In this document: positions 22,886-25,179 of the stretch, in pieces | Layout of the letters: the number at the start of each line of letters is the position of its first letter | How positions within the stretch are numbered: position 1 is the stretch's first letter | Origin: an uncultured Rubrobacteraceae bacterium | GTDB taxonomy: Bacteria > Actinomycetota > Rubrobacteria > Rubrobacterales > Rubrobacteraceae | DNA length: 25,179 nucleotides | Assembly (NCBI GenBank): GCA_902806105.1 | Contig: CADCVI010000180.1 | Coordinates: 1-25,179, forward strand | Reading direction: 5' to 3' | The notes under the pieces: model-generated | Told to the model about the DNA's origin: nothing | Database searches by the model: none | The model's input: only the letters and a program-made list of their open reading frames with translations | Made by a program: the position numbers and the translations under genes

Positions 22886-23027
22886 GAGCGGATCCTCCCG
22901 TGTCGTCGAACGTGACAACCGGAGATTCTAGTCGTACGTGGTCGGTCGCGCCCGCGCGCCAGAACCGGGCGTACCCCAGAGCCTCCACGCCCTGGTCCAG
23001 ACTTTCGCGGTAGCGGCGAACGCTCCT

Positions 23028-23510
23028 CTAGGCGTTGTGCCTGTGGTGCTCCCAGGCATCGCGGGCCGTGTCCTCGGGGTCGAGGGTGCCCCGGTAGCCG
23101 GCCACCCGCGCCCCCCTCGCCACGAGCACCCAGGCGTCCGAGGCGTAGGCCACCACCCGGTATCCCTCCGGCAGCGGCGGCCACTCCCGCTTCTCGGCCT
23201 CCCCCCGACGCCCCGTCCTCCGGACGCCTTCCCGTGTCCCCACGGGTGGGGGCGTATGGCGTATCTCCGGTTGGGCGTTCGACGGCTCCGGCATCTCCTG
23301 CGCGCCCTCCGAACGCGGCCCCACCATACCGGCGAGGAACATCAGGACGTCGTCCCGGCGGGACAGCTCGCGGCGAAGTAGGGTCACCTGGCTCTTCAAC
23401 TCGGCGATGGTGCGGTCCCTCGTATCGACGGGCGAGTCGTGGTCCGCGTGGTGCCTGCCGCTCCTGCGTGCTTGCAGGTCGAACGCGATGTTGTCTTCTT
23501 GAGGTTGCAT
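23028..23510 (-). CDS. Hypothetical coiled-coil protein (160 aa)
   Basis: Unrecognised soluble protein. Near residues 30-62 is a predicted coiled coil (TIAELKSQVTLLRRELSRRDDVLMFLAGM), like the segment that follows the DNA-binding domain in some MerR/excisionase-like actinobacterial proteins, but no HTH precedes it. A Pro/Arg-rich linker follows, then a C-terminal block (PLPEGYRVVAYASDAWVLVARGARVAGYRGT) of beta-strand character. The ATG at 23510 has no clear ribosome site, so the start is uncertain. Codon bias toward G/C in third position supports coding. It may be a truncated regulator. Confidence 0.6.
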   Translation of the reverse strand: MQPQEDNIAFDLQARRSGRHHADHDSPVDTRDRTIAELKSQVTLLRRELSRRDDVLMFLAGMVGPRSEGAQEMPEPSNAQPEIRHTPPPVGTREGVRRTGRRGEAEKREWPPLPEGYRVVAYASDAWVLVARGARVAGYRGTLDPEDTARDAWEHHRHNA

Positions 23511-23718
23511 GGCACGCCAGGGTAGAGCACTTCCGGTCTGTGGGATAGTCCGAATTTCTCCTCCCTCAAGATGTTGCGGTGGACAGCGCGGAGGGCCCTA
23601 GCTCTCCCCGTCATCCCCGGGCGAACGGGACGGCAAGGGCTTGCGGAGGCGTTCGCGGCTAGGGGCATGTACGGGTGGTTGAATGGGCCGTGGCGTGTAC
23701 GCACGGAGGGGAGTGATC
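23511..23718. other. Non-coding spacer
   Basis: No gene, RNA or repeat that I can support. It lies between the divergent coiled-coil gene and the possible small ORF and should carry their promoters, but none stands out. Confidence 0.5.
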
Positions 23719-24042
23719 TTGAGGCACGAGCATGTTTATGGAGAGGTGCAGGTCATGAGCGGACCGCCCGGGCTCTCGAAGCATGCGTACGGCACCGGCG
23801 AGTGCGTGAGCCGTGCGAGCGTCGGGATCAGCGAGTGCCGCAGGCGTTACGGGCGCACGGAGCATCCGGTGGGCTACCGCGTACTCGAAAGGACCTTCTA
23901 CTCCGGCGGCGGGGAGGTTCGGGACGATGTGGCATCGGGGACCGCCCACGGTTACGGGAGGCACATGCGCCTCTTCTTCTACTGCCCGCCGGGCCGCGGC
24001 GAGCTGGCCTCCGGCGTCCGGCGAGACGGCCCGTGGCGGTAG
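23719..24042 (+). CDS. Possible small ORF (107 aa) before the monooxygenase
   Basis: TTG at 23719 lies 7 nt after GGAGGGG. The product has no recognised domain; it includes ERTFYSGGGEVRDD and ends RLFFYCPPGRGELASGVRRDGPWR. In the part from the ATG at 23755, about 12 of 95 codons end in A or T, a bias like that of real genes here, while an overlapping minus-strand frame fits less well. Its stop overlaps the monooxygenase start (GTG 24033) by 10 nt, suggesting coupling. I do not recognise the protein, so this is tentative. Confidence 0.4.
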   Translation: MRHEHVYGEVQVMSGPPGLSKHAYGTGECVSRASVGISECRRRYGRTEHPVGYRVLERTFYSGGGEVRDDVASGTAHGYGRHMRLFFYCPPGRGELASGVRRDGPWR

Positions 24043-25179
24043 GCGTCCGGGGCCGCCGCAGGGGCCGCGCGGTGGTGGTCGGGGGCTCCCTGGGCGGTCT
24101 CGCGGCCGGGATCTCGCTGCGCGAGGCCGGGTGGGAGGTAGGGGTCTTCGAGAGGTCGCGGGGGGAGCTGAGGGGCCGGGGCGCGGGGATCGTGGTCCAG
24201 CCGGAGCTCTTGCGTTTCCTGGAGGAACGCGGGGTCCCGAGGGGCGAGGCCGGCGTGGCCGCCGAGGCCAGGCAGTACATCGGTCGTGGGGGCGAAGTCG
24301 TGCGCGTGGAACGCCGCCGCCAGATCATGACGTCCTGGGGCACCGCTTACCGGCAGCTCCGGGCGCTCTTCCCCGAGGAGCGCTACCACCAGGGGATGGA
24401 GCTCGCAGGCTTCGAGGAGGAGGGCGAACACGTGGTCGCCCGCTTCGACGGCGGCGGGGAGGAGGCGTGCGACCTGCTCGTGGGGGCCGACGGGACCCAA
24501 TCCGTCTGCCGCCGATCCCTGCTCCCCGGAGCGGTCCCGGAGTACGCGGGCTACGTCGCGTGGCGCGGGCTCGTGGCGGAGAAGGACCTCGACCCTTACC
24601 TGGCCCGCTCGTTCTCGGAGAAGTTCACGTTCTTTCTAGGGCGGAACACCCAGATCCTGTGCTACCTCATCCCCGGCCCCTCCGGGGAGCTTACCGGGGG
24701 CGAGCGCCTCCTCAACTGGGTCTGGTACTGGAACGTCCCCGACGGCGACGTGTTGCGCGAAACCCTGACGGACCGCGACGGCAAGACCCACGGATACTCC
24801 GTCCCCGAGGGCCGCGTGCGCCACGATCTCCTGAAAAACCAGAAGGCCATCGCCCGTGAGGTGCTCCCTGAAGCATTCGGCCGACTCGTCGCGGAGACGG
24901 ACGAACCCTTCTTGCAGGTCATCCACGACCTGTCCGTCCCGCGCATGGCCTTCGGCAGGACCTGCCTCGTCGGGGACGCGGCGTTCGTCCCCCGCCCCCA
25001 CACGGCCGCGAGCACCGCGAAGGCCGTAACGAACGCCACCACGCTCGCGGAGAGCCTGGGCTCCCACGGGGACGAAGTCGCGGCGGCCCTGAAAGCCTGG
25101 GAGCCCGCGCAGCTACGCCTCGGAAGGCGGCTCGAAGAGCACGGCAGGGCCCTCGGCGACGGCTCGCAGTTCGGAGGGT
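24033..25179 (+). CDS. FAD-dependent aromatic monooxygenase, 3' end outside window
   Basis: Flavoprotein hydroxylase of the p-hydroxybenzoate hydroxylase fold, 382 residues seen, stop beyond the window. The FAD-binding loop VVVGGSLGGLAAGISLREAGW ends in VFERS, the DG motif is VGADGTQS, and the second FAD motif GRTCLVGDAAFVPRPHTAAS is close to that of 2,6-dihydroxypyridine 3-monooxygenase, as is PEYAGYVAWRGLVAE. The reaction would be NAD(P)H- and O2-dependent ring hydroxylation; the substrate cannot be told. The start GTG 24033 is a best choice; GTG 24072 is an alternative, but it lies right at the first strand of the FAD domain. The open frame runs without a stop to 25179. Confidence 0.9.
   Translation, partial: MAVGVRGRRRGRAVVVGGSLGGLAAGISLREAGWEVGVFERSRGELRGRGAGIVVQPELLRFLEERGVPRGEAGVAAEARQYIGRGGEVVRVERRRQIMTSWGTAYRQLRALFPEERYHQGMELAGFEEEGEHVVARFDGGGEEACDLLVGADGTQSVCRRSLLPGAVPEYAGYVAWRGLVAEKDLDPYLARSFSEKFTFFLGRNTQILCYLIPGPSGELTGGERLLNWVWYWNVPDGDVLRETLTDRDGKTHGYSVPEGRVRHDLLKNQKAIAREVLPEAFGRLVAETDEPFLQVIHDLSVPRMAFGRTCLVGDAAFVPRPHTAASTAKAVTNATTLAESLGSHGDEVAAALKAWEPAQLRLGRRLEEHGRALGDGSQFGG

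Noticed and set aside
23659..23964. Minus-strand ORF of about 100 codons
   Set aside because: Third-position bias is weaker than in the plus frame and no ribosome site or domain was seen.
1..25179. CRISPR array, insertion sequence, prophage or toxin-antitoxin pair
   Set aside because: No regularly spaced repeats, transposase, integrase, phage gene or toxin-like pair was found on reading the window.

Overview
The window is GC-rich, densely packed bacterial chromosome, with most codons ending in G or C and GTG/TTG starts in use. The gene set is an actinobacterial one, most like Rubrobacter or a close relative: CsoR-type copper sensor, DrrAB-type ABC exporter, DnaE2 polymerase beside lexA, a GTTT...GGGTAT stress-type promoter and an ACT-DUF5612 protein. 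The genus is an inference. No rRNA, tRNA, CRISPR array, insertion sequence or phage gene was seen.

Bases 1-5955 hold a one-strand copper cluster: a Cu(+) P-type ATPase (5' end outside the window), CsoR, a cytochrome P450, the chaperone CopZ, a DUF4396 membrane protein, a His-rich membrane protein and a DUF305 lipoprotein, ending in a strong hairpin. The P450 is packed between csoR and copZ and overlaps copZ by 4 nt, so it looks like a true member of the operon.

Bases 5956-7690 carry two small membrane proteins that face each other. Each has an upstream region with the same 15-nt promoter motif, and each region also has a copy of a G-tract element. Bases 7688-14099 are a minus-strand run: TetR regulator, alpha/beta hydrolase, small protein, TspO-like membrane protein, MDR oxidoreductase, ABC ATPase and permease, and a small protein. 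Two near-identical 18-bp palindromic operators lie before tetR and before the hydrolase, suggesting that TetR controls itself and the run. A YjlB-like cupin lies upstream of tetR.

Bases 14858-19509 form an SOS mutagenesis locus. DUF6504 and dnaE2 are on the minus strand, lexA is divergent, and a LexA-box-like palindrome lies between them. No imuA or imuB is next to them. After lexA come a 20-codon ORF overlapping an ACT-DUF5612 gene, a lipoprotein with two tandem C-terminal repeats, a cobalamin-independent methionine-synthase-like protein (YxjG type), a coiled-coil protein of unknown role, a possible small ORF, and an FAD monooxygenase cut by the window end.
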